Shown: positions 19,101 through 29,169 of the stretch, one piece after another
How the letters are laid out: the number at the start of each line of letters is the position of its first letter
How positions within the stretch are numbered: the stretch's first letter is position 1
Origin: Pelagibacteraceae bacterium AG-426-P20
Lineage (GTDB): Bacteria > Pseudomonadota > Alphaproteobacteria > Pelagibacterales > Pelagibacteraceae
Length of the DNA stretch: 34,711 nt
Assembly (NCBI GenBank): GCA_003210015.1
Contig: QCNX01000008.1
Coordinates: 1-34,711, forward strand
Direction: 5' to 3'
Translations under genes and position numbers: made by a program
The notes under the pieces: model-generated
The model's database searches: none
The model's input: the letters and a program-made list of their open reading frames with translations, nothing else
What the model was told of the DNA's origin: nothing

Positions 19101-20630
19101 CATGATATTTATTCAATAGAGGACTTAGCTCAACTAATTTATGATTTAAAACAGATAAATCCAAAAGCAAGAGTTGGAGTTAAATTGGTTGCTTCATCTG
19201 GTATTGGAACTATTGCTGCAGGTGTAGCTAAAGCAAAAGCAGACATTATTTTAATTTCAGGTCATAATGGAGGAACAGGGGCAACACCTCAAACAAGTGT
19301 TAAATATGTAGGAATACCTTGGGAGATGGGCCTAACCGAGGCTAATCAAGTTTTAACATTAAACAATTTAAGGCACAAAGTTACTTTAAGAACTGATGGT
19401 GGTATTAAAACTGGTAAGGATGTTGTAATTGCTGCAATGATGGGTGCAGAAGAATATGGAGTTGCTACAACTGCTTTGGTAGCGATGGGATGTATAATGG
19501 TACGACAATGTCATTCAAATACTTGCCCAGTAGGTGTTTGCACTCAAGATAAAAAATTAAGAGAAAAATTTACTGGCACTCCAGATAAAATTGTAAATTT
19601 ATTTACTTTTATAGCATCAGAGGTAAGAGAAATTTTAGCTGAATTAGGATTTAAATCATTAAATGATATTATTGGAAGAACTGATTTACTGATGCAAGTC
19701 AATAAAGCTTCACCAAATTTAGATGACCTAGATTTAAATCCTTTATTTGTTCAGGCCGATCCAGGCAATAATAAAAGATACTGTGAGACTCAAGAGATAA
19801 CTAAAGTACCAGAAACATTGGATCAAGAAATTTGGCCAGAAATAGAAAAATCTTTAGATAATTCAGAAAAAGTTGATAAAGAAGTTATTATTAAAAATAC
19901 GAATAGAGCAGTAGGAACAAGAATATCTCATCATCTTTATAAAAAGTATGGTTATGAAAAATTAGAAAATGACTTTCTTACTTTAAATTTTAAAGGTTCC
20001 GCAGGTCAGTCTTTTGGTGCTTTTTCTGCCAAAGGTTTAAAACTGAATCTCAAAGGAGATGCTAATGATTATGTTGGTAAAGGATTATCTGGAGCTATAA
20101 TTTCAATTAAACTTTCAGATGAAAGCAATCTAGTTTCAAATGAAAATACAATTATTGGAAATACAGTTCTTTACGGAGCCACTTCTGGCAAGCTTTTTGC
20201 TGCAGGACAAGCTGGTGATAGATTTGCTGTAAGAAACTCTGGTGCAACGACAGTTGTTGAGGGATGTGATTCAAATGGTTGTGAATATATGACTGGTGGG
20301 ACAGTTATAATTCTTGGTGAGGTTGGAGATAATTTTGCAGCTGGTATGACGGGAGGCATGGCATTTATCTATGATAAATCAAAAGAATTTGAAAAAAAAG
20401 TAAACCCAGAGTCAGTTGTTTGGCAGACTGTAGAAACAGAATATTGGATTAACTTTTTAAAAAAGCTAGTTTCAGAGCACGCACATGAGACAAATTCTAA
20501 AGTATCAAAAATTATAATTTCTAATTTTGATCAGGAGATTAAAAATTTCATTCAAGTTTGTCCAAAAGAGATGATTAATAAACTTCAAAATCCTATAACA
20601 CTCAAATCTAAAGAAAAAAAAGTTAGCTAA
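16125..20630 (+). CDS. gltB: glutamate synthase large subunit
   Basis: 1501 aa; N-terminal glutaminase Cys 'DACGVGLIAS', 'SGEGGEDADRFK', 'ISGHNGGTGATPQTSVKYVGIPWEMGL', 'CHSNTCPVGVCTQD', C-terminal GXGXG-repeat region. TAATG overlap with gltD. Confidence 0.96.
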   Translation: MENYKKNLELLTKNFVYSKEMEHDACGVGLIASTEGKKSRAIVEYGIEALKAVWHRGAVDADGKTGDGAGIHVEIPKDFFIEKIQVTGHDYDNSEICVGMIFLPRNDYSAQENCKTIVESELTKNNFSIYGWRQVPVNPKVLGEKALQTMPEIIQVLFKSNDPNLLDKNLERKIYETRKRIENKAFEASLNNFYICSISSKSIIYKGLYLAEAISEFFLDLKDRRFVSRYAIFHQRFSTNTAPSWSLAQPFRAIAHNGEINTYKGNKNWMKVHEQEMSSPLFDNVENLKPVIQKGVSDSAALDNVFELLNKSGQSAPLAKLMLVPDAWSKKNKTLSKSHQQLFNFLNSTMEPWDGPAAIAATDNEWVIAANDRNGLRPLRYAITKDKMLFAGSETGMIELNEKKILTKGRLGPGEIIGVRIEKGKVFSNSQIKDYLAKEFKHFNSQIIDLDEKLSISNEKHNFDGESLRRRQYTFGISLEDLELILHPMAEDAKEATGSMGDDTPLAVLSDKYRPLYHFFRQNFSQVTNPPIDSLRENKVMSLKTRFGNLGNILDFDTLTKENIYVLNSPILSNSQFNKFINFFGKNSTVIDCSFSQNDNLSDSINRIQKEAEIAARQGITQLILSDKNLSSERLPMPMLLCVGAINTFLIQKKLRGYVSVNVQSGEALDTHSFATLIGVGATTVNPYLAFDSLYQRHEKKLFGQYSFDECVQRYINSVNAGLLKIMSKMGISVLSSYRGGCNFETVGLSRTVVNDYFPGVTSKISGIGLIGIEKKIREIHKEAFESTETILPIGGIYRYRKNGETHQYQGRLIHLLQSAVGSNSYEAYKKYAEGIYNLPPINLRDLVDFRKKKLGPSIEISEVEPIEKILKRFGSGSMSHGALSKEAHETLAIGMNRIKGASCSGEGGEDADRFKIMDSGDSANSRVKQIASARFGVTVNYLNNCNEIEIKMAQGAKPGEGGQLPGFKVTKEIARLRHSTPGVTLISPPPHHDIYSIEDLAQLIYDLKQINPKARVGVKLVASSGIGTIAAGVAKAKADIILISGHNGGTGATPQTSVKYVGIPWEMGLTEANQVLTLNNLRHKVTLRTDGGIKTGKDVVIAAMMGAEEYGVATTALVAMGCIMVRQCHSNTCPVGVCTQDKKLREKFTGTPDKIVNLFTFIASEVREILAELGFKSLNDIIGRTDLLMQVNKASPNLDDLDLNPLFVQADPGNNKRYCETQEITKVPETLDQEIWPEIEKSLDNSEKVDKEVIIKNTNRAVGTRISHHLYKKYGYEKLENDFLTLNFKGSAGQSFGAFSAKGLKLNLKGDANDYVGKGLSGAIISIKLSDESNLVSNENTIIGNTVLYGATSGKLFAAGQAGDRFAVRNSGATTVVEGCDSNGCEYMTGGTVIILGEVGDNFAAGMTGGMAFIYDKSKEFEKKVNPESVVWQTVETEYWINFLKKLVSEHAHETNSKVSKIIISNFDQEIKNFIQVCPKEMINKLQNPITLKSKEKKVS

Positions 20631-21369
20631 TAATTAATCTTAATTCTTTTTTTAATAATTTAAGCCATTTTGATGAAGATAAACTATGATCTCCGTTTTT
20701 CACTATTAATAATTTTTTTTTTGCATTGATAAACATTTTTAAAACTTTTCTTGAATATTTTACTGGTACAGATTTATCTTTACTTCCATGTATCATAGTT
20801 ACATTTAAATTTTGATATATTTTTTTATTAAGAACTTTGTTTGTTCTTCCATCTTTAATTAATTGTAAAGTTATTGGATATTCATAATCACCATGTTTCA
20901 AATAAATTATTCCATTTTTTTTTATTTCATTTTTCATTTTTTTTGAAAATTTTTTCCACATTAAGTTTTCTAAAAATTCGGGAGCAGAACCTACTCCTAA
21001 AAAACCTATTATTTGTTTTTTAAAATATCTAAATTGATTTAATGCAATCCACGCACCCATACTTGAGCCAATCAAAATAATTCTGTTTTTTTTTACTATT
21101 TTTTTAATTAATAATTTTGTTTCTCTAGTCCATTTTGAAATATTTCCACTAGTGAAATTACCAGATGATTTGCCATGACCTGAATATTCCAGTGCGAGGA
21201 AGCCAAGTCTGTTTTTTTTTGCAAAATTTAAAAAGGCTTTAGGTTTTTTTCCCTCTAAATCAGACATGAAACCGTGTAAAAAAACAATGTGGTTACTATT
21301 TTTTTGATTATGTTTTAAATACCTTATCTTTTTGGAGTTAGTAATTTTTATATAATTGAAATTAGTCAT
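20623..21369 (-). CDS. alpha/beta hydrolase
   Basis: 248 aa; 'IVFLHGFMSDLEGKK', nucleophile elbow 'GSSMGAW', 'HGSKDKSVPV', 'NGDHSLS'. Confidence 0.85.
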   Translation of the reverse strand: MTNFNYIKITNSKKIRYLKHNQKNSNHIVFLHGFMSDLEGKKPKAFLNFAKKNRLGFLALEYSGHGKSSGNFTSGNISKWTRETKLLIKKIVKKNRIILIGSSMGAWIALNQFRYFKKQIIGFLGVGSAPEFLENLMWKKFSKKMKNEIKKNGIIYLKHGDYEYPITLQLIKDGRTNKVLNKKIYQNLNVTMIHGSKDKSVPVKYSRKVLKMFINAKKKLLIVKNGDHSLSSSKWLKLLKKELRLIIS

Positions 21370-21411
21370 AAAAGTTTATTAGTTAACCCTATTATTATAT
21401 AATCTTATCAA

Positions 21412-22566
21412 ATGTCATCTAATATTAAAGTTTTACAAGTAATACCAAAATTAGGCTTTGGTGGAGCTGAAACTGGTTGTTATGACATTGCACATTATCT
21501 TCCAGAGAATAACTGTAAATCATTCATAGTAACTAGTGGTGGAGAACTGACAAAATTTATTAATAAAGAAAAAGTTAAATTAATTAGATTGCCCGTGCAT
21601 AGCAAAAATCCAATATTGATATTTTTCAATTCAATTTTTTTAATTGGTATAATATTATTTTTTGATATCTCCATAGTACATGCTAGAAGTCGAGCACCAG
21701 CCTGGTCATGCTTGTTTGCTACAAAACTTACAGGAAGAAAATTTGTTACCACATTTCACGGTACTTATAATTTTAGTGGAAAAATAAAAAAATTATATAA
21801 TTCTATAATGGTAAGATCAGATTTAATAATTGCAGGATCAAATTTTATTTTTTCTCATATAAAAGAAAATTATTCAGAATTTTTAGGACTTAAAAAAAAA
21901 TTTCTTGTAATATTTAGAGGAATAAACGTAGATTATTTTGACCAATCTACAAAATTAGATTCTGATGAAAAAAAAATTTTGAAAAAATGGGAAATAGATA
22001 AAGAAAAAAAAATTATTTTGGTGCCAGGAAGACTCACAAATTGGAAAGGTCAACTTTTACTTATTGAAGCAATTAATTTAGTTAAAATTGAATTGGGATA
22101 CGAAGCTTTTAATGTGGTAATATTAGGAAGCGAACAAGGAAGAGATTTATACAAAAAAAAATTAATTCGTTTGACCGAGCAGTATCGTTTAACAAATCAA
22201 ATAAAATTTATAGATCATTGTGATGATATGGCTTTAGCTTATAAAGTTTCAGATATTGTTATTTCACCCTCGATAGAACCAGAGGCATTTGGTAGAGTTT
22301 CAGTAGAAGCCCAATCAATGGAAAAACTAATAATTGCTAGCAACATAGGTGGATCTAATGAAACAATCATTAATGAAAAAACTGGCTTTTTGTTTGAAGC
22401 TGGTAATGCGAATGATTTAAGTAAAAAAATTATTAGAGCAATAACAATGGATGAGATGTCCCTTCAATTAATGGGCAAAGAAGGAAGAAAAAACGTAATT
22501 AAAAAATTTAATGTTGAAAAAATGTGTTTTTCTACTTATTCAGAGTATAAAAGACTACTAAATTAA
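21412..22566 (+). CDS. glycosyltransferase family 4 (group 1)
   Basis: 384 aa; 'KLGFGGAETGCYDIA', 'VPGRLTNWKGQLLLIEA', 'SPSIEPEAFGRVSVEAQSMEKLIIASNIGGSNETI'. Confidence 0.9.
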   Translation: MSSNIKVLQVIPKLGFGGAETGCYDIAHYLPENNCKSFIVTSGGELTKFINKEKVKLIRLPVHSKNPILIFFNSIFLIGIILFFDISIVHARSRAPAWSCLFATKLTGRKFVTTFHGTYNFSGKIKKLYNSIMVRSDLIIAGSNFIFSHIKENYSEFLGLKKKFLVIFRGINVDYFDQSTKLDSDEKKILKKWEIDKEKKIILVPGRLTNWKGQLLLIEAINLVKIELGYEAFNVVILGSEQGRDLYKKKLIRLTEQYRLTNQIKFIDHCDDMALAYKVSDIVISPSIEPEAFGRVSVEAQSMEKLIIASNIGGSNETIINEKTGFLFEAGNANDLSKKIIRAITMDEMSLQLMGKEGRKNVIKKFNVEKMCFSTYSEYKRLLN

Positions 22567-24483
22567 ATGCCTATAATTACCTTACCAGATGGAAACAATT
22601 TAGAATTTCCAAAAAAAGTTACAGGATTGGAAGTAGCTGAAAAAATAAGCAAATCTCTGGCTAAACAAGCATTAATAATGAGTGTTAATGGAGAATTAAA
22701 GGATTTGTATTATCCCATTGATAAAGATAGCTCTGTAAAAATTTTTACTGCTAAAGATCCTGAAGGACTTGATGCAATTAGACATGATACAACACATATA
22801 ATGGCGATGGCTGTTCAAGAATTATTTCCAGGAACGAAACTAGCCATTGGTCCAGCGATTAAAGATGGATTTTATTATGATTTTTATCGAGAAGAACCTT
22901 TTACCCCAAAAGATCTTGAAAAAATTGAAATTAAAATGAAAGAAATAATAGAAAAAGATGAAAAAACTAGAAGAGAAGTTTGGGAGAGAGAAGAAACAAA
23001 AAAACATTATTCTAAGCTAGGAGAAAAATATAAAGTTGAACTTGTTGATATGATTCCTAAAGATAATGAAGTTTCTATTTATTATCATGGTGATTGGTAC
23101 GATCTTTGTAGAGGTCCTCACTTATTATCAACTGGAAGAATTGGTAAGCATTTTAAATTAACAAAAGTAGCAGGGGCTTATTGGCGTGGAGACTCTAAAA
23201 ATGAGATGCTTCAAAGAATATATGGCACTGGTTGGGCTTCACAAAAGGATCTAGATAATTATCTAAAGAGGATAGAAGAGGCAGAAAAAAGAGATCATAG
23301 AAAACTCGGTAAAGAAATGGATTTATTTCATTTTAGAGAGGAAAGTCCAGGATCAGTTTTTTGGCATGAGAAAGGTTGGGCCCTATTTCAAAAATTAATT
23401 AATTATATGAGGAGTAGGCAAGATGCAGCTGGTTACAAAGAGGTAAATACTCCAGAGATATTAGACAGACAATTATGGGAAAAATCAGGGCATTGGGAAA
23501 AATATGGAGAAAATATGTATACCTCAGAAACACCTGACGAAAAAGTCTTTGCAATCAAACCAATGAATTGTCCTGGACATATTCAAGTATTTAATCAGGG
23601 TTTAAAAAGTTATCGTGATTTACCTTTGCGAATTACAGAATTTGGAAAAGTACATCGTTATGAACCATCTGGAGCTTTACACGGTTTATTAAGAGTAAGA
23701 GCATTTACTCAAGATGATGCTCATATATTTTGTTCTGAGGATCAAATTACAAGTGAATGTTTAGAGGTAACTAATTTAATTTTAGATATTTATAAAGATT
23801 TAGGTTTTGAAAATGTAATTCTTAAATATGCAGATAGACCAGAGGTACGAGTTGGGGAAGATGAAGTTTGGGATAAAGCAGAAGCTTCTTTACTTGAAGC
23901 AGTAAAAGCATCTAAGCTTGAATATAGTATTAATAAAGGTGAAGGTGCATTTTACGGTCCAAAAATTGAATTTGTTTTAAGAGATGCAATTGGAAGAGAT
24001 TGGCAGTGTGGAACTTTACAAGTTGATTTAAATCTACCTGGAAGATTAGATGCCTCTTATGTAGATAAAGATGGGACAAAAAAAGTACCTGTTATGTTGC
24101 ATAGAGCTTTATTTGGTTCTCTGGAAAGATTTATTGGAATTCTTATAGAAAACTATGCAGGCAAGTTTCCCTTCTGGATCTCTCCTTTACAGACGATGGT
24201 AATACCTATTTCAGAAGAATTTAATGATTATGCAAATAAAGTATCTAAAAAAATTAAAAGTGCAGGTATTAGTTCTGCTGTAGATTTAAAAAATAATAAT
24301 TTAAATTACAAAATAAGAGATCATTCATTAGCAAAAATCCCTATTTTATTAATTTGTGGTAAAAAAGAAGTTGACAGCAACTCAGTAACGATTAGAAGGT
24401 TGGATTCTAATAAACAAGAAAATATGGACTTAAATTTATTTTTAAAAAAATTCTCTGCTTTAAACAAAGCATCTTCAAACTAA
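22567..24483 (+). CDS. thrS: threonyl-tRNA synthetase
   Basis: 638 aa; TGS domain, 'DTTHIMAMAVQELFPGTKLAIGPAI', 'KPMNCPGHIQVF', 'RVRAFTQDDAHIFC'. Confidence 0.97.
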   Translation: MPIITLPDGNNLEFPKKVTGLEVAEKISKSLAKQALIMSVNGELKDLYYPIDKDSSVKIFTAKDPEGLDAIRHDTTHIMAMAVQELFPGTKLAIGPAIKDGFYYDFYREEPFTPKDLEKIEIKMKEIIEKDEKTRREVWEREETKKHYSKLGEKYKVELVDMIPKDNEVSIYYHGDWYDLCRGPHLLSTGRIGKHFKLTKVAGAYWRGDSKNEMLQRIYGTGWASQKDLDNYLKRIEEAEKRDHRKLGKEMDLFHFREESPGSVFWHEKGWALFQKLINYMRSRQDAAGYKEVNTPEILDRQLWEKSGHWEKYGENMYTSETPDEKVFAIKPMNCPGHIQVFNQGLKSYRDLPLRITEFGKVHRYEPSGALHGLLRVRAFTQDDAHIFCSEDQITSECLEVTNLILDIYKDLGFENVILKYADRPEVRVGEDEVWDKAEASLLEAVKASKLEYSINKGEGAFYGPKIEFVLRDAIGRDWQCGTLQVDLNLPGRLDASYVDKDGTKKVPVMLHRALFGSLERFIGILIENYAGKFPFWISPLQTMVIPISEEFNDYANKVSKKIKSAGISSAVDLKNNNLNYKIRDHSLAKIPILLICGKKEVDSNSVTIRRLDSNKQENMDLNLFLKKFSALNKASSN

Positions 24484-25029
24484 GTGGCAGATTTTAAACA
24501 AAATTACTTTCAGAGAAGAACCAAGGATCGAGGTCCTAGATCAAATAATAGAATCTCTTCACCTGAAGTTCAAGTTATAGCAAGTGATGGAGAAAACTTA
24601 GGTACTCTCAATACGAATGAAGCTATATCGATGGCGAAAAATCAAGGATTAGATTTAATTGAAATAGCAGCAAACGCAAGTCCACCAGTTTGCAAAATAA
24701 TGGATATGGGAAAATTCAAATATGATGCACAAAAAAAAGCAAACCTTGCCAAAAAAAAACAAAAAATTGTTGCCTTAAAAGAAATTAAAATGAGACCAGT
24801 TACAGAAACTCACGATTATGAATTTAAAGTTAAAAATGCCAAAAAATTTATTTCAAAGGGAGATAAAGTAAAATTTACAATTAGATTTAAGGGGCGGGAG
24901 CTACAACATTCTCATCTAGGAAATGAATTAATGGGTAAAATTAAAGAGGACATGAAGGAAGTTGGAAAGGTAGAATTACATCCCAAGTTTGATGGTAAGC
25001 AAATGATAATGGTTATTCAGCCAATATAA
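24484..25029 (+). CDS. infC: translation initiation factor IF-3 (GTG start)
   Basis: 181 aa; 'ALKEIKMRPVTETHDYEFKVKNAKKFISKGDKVKFTIRFKGRE'; start directly abuts thrS TAA. Confidence 0.96.
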   Translation: MADFKQNYFQRRTKDRGPRSNNRISSPEVQVIASDGENLGTLNTNEAISMAKNQGLDLIEIAANASPPVCKIMDMGKFKYDAQKKANLAKKKQKIVALKEIKMRPVTETHDYEFKVKNAKKFISKGDKVKFTIRFKGRELQHSHLGNELMGKIKEDMKEVGKVELHPKFDGKQMIMVIQPI

Positions 25030-25083
25030 GCCTTAATTAAGGTTGTAAATTTAAATCATTCTTTGTATAACCTCGCAGAAATT

Positions 25084-25290
25084 ATGCCAAAACTTAAAAC
25101 TAAAAGCTCAGCTAAAAAAAGATTTAAAATTTCAGCTAAAGGCAAAGTGATGACTGCTCAAGCTGGTAAAAGACATGGTATGATTAAAAGAACAAATTCA
25201 CAAATCAGAAAATTAAGAGGTACTACTGCGATGTCAAAACAAGATGGAAAAATTGTTAAATCGTATATGCCTTACAGTCTAAGAGGATAA
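25084..25290 (+). CDS. rpmI: 50S ribosomal protein L35
   Basis: [33 protein letters not shown]...; start corrected to 25084 from the track's 25063. Confidence 0.95.
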   Translation: MPKLKTKSSAKKRFKISAKGKVMTAQAGKRHGMIKRTNSQIRKLRGTTAMSKQDGKIVKSYMPYSLRG

Positions 25291-25291
25291 A

Positions 25292-25648
25292 ATGGCAAGA
25301 GTTAAAAGAGGTGTAACCAGCCGAGCTAAACACAAAAAAGTTTTAAAAGCTGTCAAAGGACAATGGGGCAGAAGGAAAAATACTATAAGAGTTGCAAAGC
25401 AAGCTATGGAAAAAGCTATGCAGTATGCATATCGAGATAGAAGAAACAAAAAGAGAGATTTTAAATCGCTTTGGATTCAAAGAATTAACGCTGGTGTCAG
25501 GTCCGAAGGAATGACTTATTCGAAGTTTATTAATGGATTAAATAAGTGTGGAATTACTATTGATAGAAAAATTCTTGCTGAAATAGCCTATGATAGTCCA
25601 GAAGCTTTTAAAACAATAGTTCAAAAAGCTCAATCAGCTCTAAACTAA
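25292..25648 (+). CDS. rplT: 50S ribosomal protein L20
   Basis: [57 protein letters not shown]... Confidence 0.97.
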   Translation: MARVKRGVTSRAKHKKVLKAVKGQWGRRKNTIRVAKQAMEKAMQYAYRDRRNKKRDFKSLWIQRINAGVRSEGMTYSKFINGLNKCGITIDRKILAEIAYDSPEAFKTIVQKAQSALN

Positions 25649-25691
25649 TCTTCTCTATTGTTTTTATTTCTTAAGGAAATAATCTACCAAT

Positions 25692-26759
25692 ATGTCAGAC
25701 TTAAAAAATATAAAAGAAAAATTTATTATCAAACTTAATGATAATCTAAATCTGGATGAGATAAATAAAATTAAATCAGAACTATTTGGAAAGAATGGTT
25801 TGATTTCATCTCAATTTAAAAACATTAGCTCAATATCGGAAATAGATAGAAAAAAATTTGCATCAGATCTCAATCAAATCAAAGATGAATTGCAGAATTT
25901 AATTACAAATAAAATAAACGAAATTGAGTCAAAAAAGATCAATGAAAAATTAGAAAAAGAAAAAGTTGATATAACTCTACCTGAAAGATCATTTGTAAGA
26001 GGTAAAATTCATCCTGTCTCCCAAACTATTGATGAAATCTCGTCGATTTTTTCTGAGATAGGGTTTAGTGTTGAAGAAGGTCCTGATGTTGAAAATGAAT
26101 ATAATAATTTTACGGCTTTAAATACACCTGATAATCATCCAGCAAGAGACATGCATGATACTTTTTATCTTGATGAGACTAAGAATCTTTTACTTAGAAC
26201 ACACACTTCTCCAGTTCAAATTAGAACGATGTTAAAAGATAAACCACCTTTCAAAATTATTGCACCAGGAAGAACTTATAGATCGGATAGTGACCAAACA
26301 CATGCTCCAATGTTTCACCAAGTAGAAGGTCTTCATATAGACAAAGATATCAATATGGGTCACTTAAAAGGATGTTTAAATTATTTTATAAAAGAATTTT
26401 TTGAAGTTGATAAGATTAAGATGAGATTTAGACCAAGCCATTTTCCTTTTACAGAACCATCTGCAGAAGTTGATATAGGTTACGAAATAAAAGACGGAAA
26501 GATTGTAATTGGGGAAGGCGATCAATGGCTTGAAATTCTAGGATGTGGAATGGTCCATCCCAATGTATTAAAAAATGTAAAAGTTGATCCTTCCAAATAC
26601 CAAGGATATGCATTTGGTATAGGGATAGATAGGCTGGCTATGCTTAAATATGGTATAAATGATTTAAGAGCATTTTTTGAATGTGATTACAGATGGCTAA
26701 ATCATTTTGGTTTTGATCCACTTGATGTTCCAACTAATTATAGAGGCTTGAGCAGATGA
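25692..26759 (+). CDS. pheS: phenylalanyl-tRNA synthetase alpha subunit
   Basis: 355 aa; '[28 protein letters not shown]', '[14 protein letters not shown]', '[18 protein letters not shown]'. Confidence 0.97.
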   Translation: MSDLKNIKEKFIIKLNDNLNLDEINKIKSELFGKNGLISSQFKNISSISEIDRKKFASDLNQIKDELQNLITNKINEIESKKINEKLEKEKVDITLPERSFVRGKIHPVSQTIDEISSIFSEIGFSVEEGPDVENEYNNFTALNTPDNHPARDMHDTFYLDETKNLLLRTHTSPVQIRTMLKDKPPFKIIAPGRTYRSDSDQTHAPMFHQVEGLHIDKDINMGHLKGCLNYFIKEFFEVDKIKMRFRPSHFPFTEPSAEVDIGYEIKDGKIVIGEGDQWLEILGCGMVHPNVLKNVKVDPSKYQGYAFGIGIDRLAMLKYGINDLRAFFECDYRWLNHFGFDPLDVPTNYRGLSR

Positions 26760-29164
26760 AGATTACATTTGATTGGCTTAAAGAACATTTAAATACAAAT
26801 CTAAAAGAGGAAAAGCTTTTAGAACAACTTACAAATGTTGGTCTAGAGGTAGAAAGTGTAGCTAACTTATCGGAAGGACTTGATTTATTCAAAGTTGCTA
26901 GAATCATAAAAACAGAAAAACATCCAAACGCAGATCGACTAAAAGTTTGCGATGTTGATGTTGGAGAAAAAGAATTAAAAAAAGTTGTGTGTGGTGCTTC
27001 GAATGCTAGAAAAGGACTAATCACAATATATGCTCCTCCAGGTGCAGTTATTCCAAAAAGTAAAGCAAAACTAGTCGTTGCAAAGATAAGAGATGTCACT
27101 TCCTATGGGATGCTTTGCTCCGAATCTGAATTAAATTTATCAGATGAAAGTGATGGAATATCAGAATTGTCATCAGTAAAATACAAGAAAAGTATTGGAA
27201 AGAGTTATTTTTCTAAATCAAAATCTAATCTTATTGATCTATCAATCACACCTAATAGGCCAGATTGTCTTGGAGTTAGAGGAATAGCCAGAGATCTTGC
27301 TGCTTCTGGAATTGGAAAGTTAAAAGACTTTAAAGAAAAAAAAAATAAGTCAAATTTAAAACAATCTATAAAAGTAAAAATCAATAAAGAAAAAATTCAG
27401 GGCTGTAATGCTTTTGGTAGCTGCATAATTAAAAATGTTAAAAATGCAGAAAGTCCCAAATGGTTAAAAGATAAATTAATTTCGATTGGGGAAAAACCAA
27501 TTTCAGCAATAGTTGATATTACCAATTATGTAATGTTTGACATCAATCGCCCATTACATGCTTATGATGCAGATAAGATTGAAAAAGGTATTGTAGTTAG
27601 AAATTCTAAATCTGGAGAGGACTTTACTGCTTTAGATAAAAAAAATTATAAATTAGAAGACAATATGTGTGTCATAACTGATAATAAGGGAGTTTTAGGC
27701 ATAGGTGGTATTATTGGGGGCACAAGATCTGGTACTGAATTTGATACTAAAAATGTGTTTTTAGAGGCAGCTTATTTTGATCCAACATCAATAAGAAGTA
27801 CCGCAAAAAAATTAAATATCGACACAGATGCAAAATTTAGAAATGAACGGGGAATCGATCCATTGTCTATTGAAGAAGGCCTAAATAAAGCAGCATCATT
27901 GATAAAAGAAATTTGTGGTGGAGAGATCAGCAAAATAGATATTCAAAAAATCGAAACTTACAAAAATAAAATTATAAAATTTGATACTAATTTGTTTGAA
28001 AGGATATCTGGTTTTAAAATTTCCACTAAAGAAATGATAAAAATTTTAGAGGACCTTGGCTTTAATTGTAAAAAAGAAAAAAAATATTTAAGATTATCAG
28101 TTCCTTCTTGGAGGCCAGATATATTACAAGATATAGATATTGTCGAAGAGCTAGTAAGAATAAGTGGTTATGACAAAATAAATATTGTAGATCCAATTAA
28201 GGAAAGGACAAAATCAACTTTAACTCAGCCTCAAAAGTTGTTTCATTTTTTGCAAAGAGCAATTGCTTCAAAAGGTTATATGGAGGCAATAACATGGTCC
28301 TTTACTGATTCAAATTATAATGATCACTTCAAAGGTTTAAATAAAGAAATTAAAATTATAAATCCTATAAGCTCTGAATTAGGAGTTCTAAGAAATTCAA
28401 TATTTTCAAATTTAATTATGTATATTTCTAAAAATTTAGATCGAGGTTTTAAAGATTTATCAATATTTGAAATAGGCCCTGTTTTTTCTGGCTCTAATCC
28501 AGGTGATCAAACTACTGTGGTTTGCGGATTGTCAGCAGGTAAAAAATCTAGATTATCCTGGATTGAAAAAGAGAGGAATGTCGATGTATTTGATGTTAAA
28601 AAAGATGTAGTGCAAACGTTAGTTGAGGCTGGTTATAGCTCTGATAAGTTTTTTATAGATAACGAGACACCAAATTATTATCATCCTGGCAAGTCAGGTA
28701 GATTGTTTTTAAATAGAGGAAAAGATCAAATAGCAGCTAATTTTGGTGAAATTCATCCTAATATTCTAAAAAGTCTGGATATAAAATCCGAGTCTTTGGT
28801 AGGTTTTGAAATTTTTCTAGATAATTTAAAGCTTCCCAAAAAAACACTTAATGATCAAAAACCAAAATTTATAATTTCAGACTTTCAAAAATCTGAAAGA
28901 GACTTTGCATTTGTCGTGAAAAAAGATGTGAAAGCTCAAGATTTGATAAATGTAATTTCAAATGTGGATAAAGATTTGATTAGCAATATACAAGTTTTTG
29001 ATGTCTACGAGGGAGAAAATATACCTGAGAACCAAAAATCAATTGCAATTAGTGTAACAATCCAGTCATCTAAAAAAACATTAAATGATAATGATTTAGA
29101 GAGTATAAATAATTTAATAATCGAAACAGTTGAAAACAAAACTGGTGCTAAAATCCGTTCATAA
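26756..29164 (+). CDS. pheT: phenylalanyl-tRNA synthetase beta subunit
   Basis: 802 aa; '[14 protein letters not shown]', tRNA-binding domain, '[23 protein letters not shown]'; ATGA overlap with pheS. Confidence 0.96.
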   Translation: MKITFDWLKEHLNTNLKEEKLLEQLTNVGLEVESVANLSEGLDLFKVARIIKTEKHPNADRLKVCDVDVGEKELKKVVCGASNARKGLITIYAPPGAVIPKSKAKLVVAKIRDVTSYGMLCSESELNLSDESDGISELSSVKYKKSIGKSYFSKSKSNLIDLSITPNRPDCLGVRGIARDLAASGIGKLKDFKEKKNKSNLKQSIKVKINKEKIQGCNAFGSCIIKNVKNAESPKWLKDKLISIGEKPISAIVDITNYVMFDINRPLHAYDADKIEKGIVVRNSKSGEDFTALDKKNYKLEDNMCVITDNKGVLGIGGIIGGTRSGTEFDTKNVFLEAAYFDPTSIRSTAKKLNIDTDAKFRNERGIDPLSIEEGLNKAASLIKEICGGEISKIDIQKIETYKNKIIKFDTNLFERISGFKISTKEMIKILEDLGFNCKKEKKYLRLSVPSWRPDILQDIDIVEELVRISGYDKINIVDPIKERTKSTLTQPQKLFHFLQRAIASKGYMEAITWSFTDSNYNDHFKGLNKEIKIINPISSELGVLRNSIFSNLIMYISKNLDRGFKDLSIFEIGPVFSGSNPGDQTTVVCGLSAGKKSRLSWIEKERNVDVFDVKKDVVQTLVEAGYSSDKFFIDNETPNYYHPGKSGRLFLNRGKDQIAANFGEIHPNILKSLDIKSESLVGFEIFLDNLKLPKKTLNDQKPKFIISDFQKSERDFAFVVKKDVKAQDLINVISNVDKDLISNIQVFDVYEGENIPENQKSIAISVTIQSSKKTLNDNDLESINNLIIETVENKTGAKIRS

Positions 29165-29169
29165 AGTAA

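Noticed and set aside
20171-20359. 62-aa minus-strand ORF in gltB
   Set aside because: Proline/alanine-rich shadow of the glycine-rich GXGXG repeat on the sense strand.
21495-21752. 85-aa minus-strand ORF in the GT4 gene
   Set aside because: Antisense shadow; no start or RBS support.
25063-25083. N-terminal extension MYNLAEI of L35 in the ORF track
   Set aside because: L35 universally begins MPKxKT; the ATG at 25084 is the natural start.
25664-25682. TTATTTC-TTAAG-GAAATAA hairpin before pheS as a terminator or attenuator
   Set aside because: Weak AT-rich stem, no T-run, no leader peptide with Phe codons; the right arm is probably just the pheS ribosome-binding region.
26734-27099. 121-aa minus-strand ORF in pheT
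   Set aside because: Ser/Phe-rich antisense shadow of the conserved pheT tRNA-binding domain.
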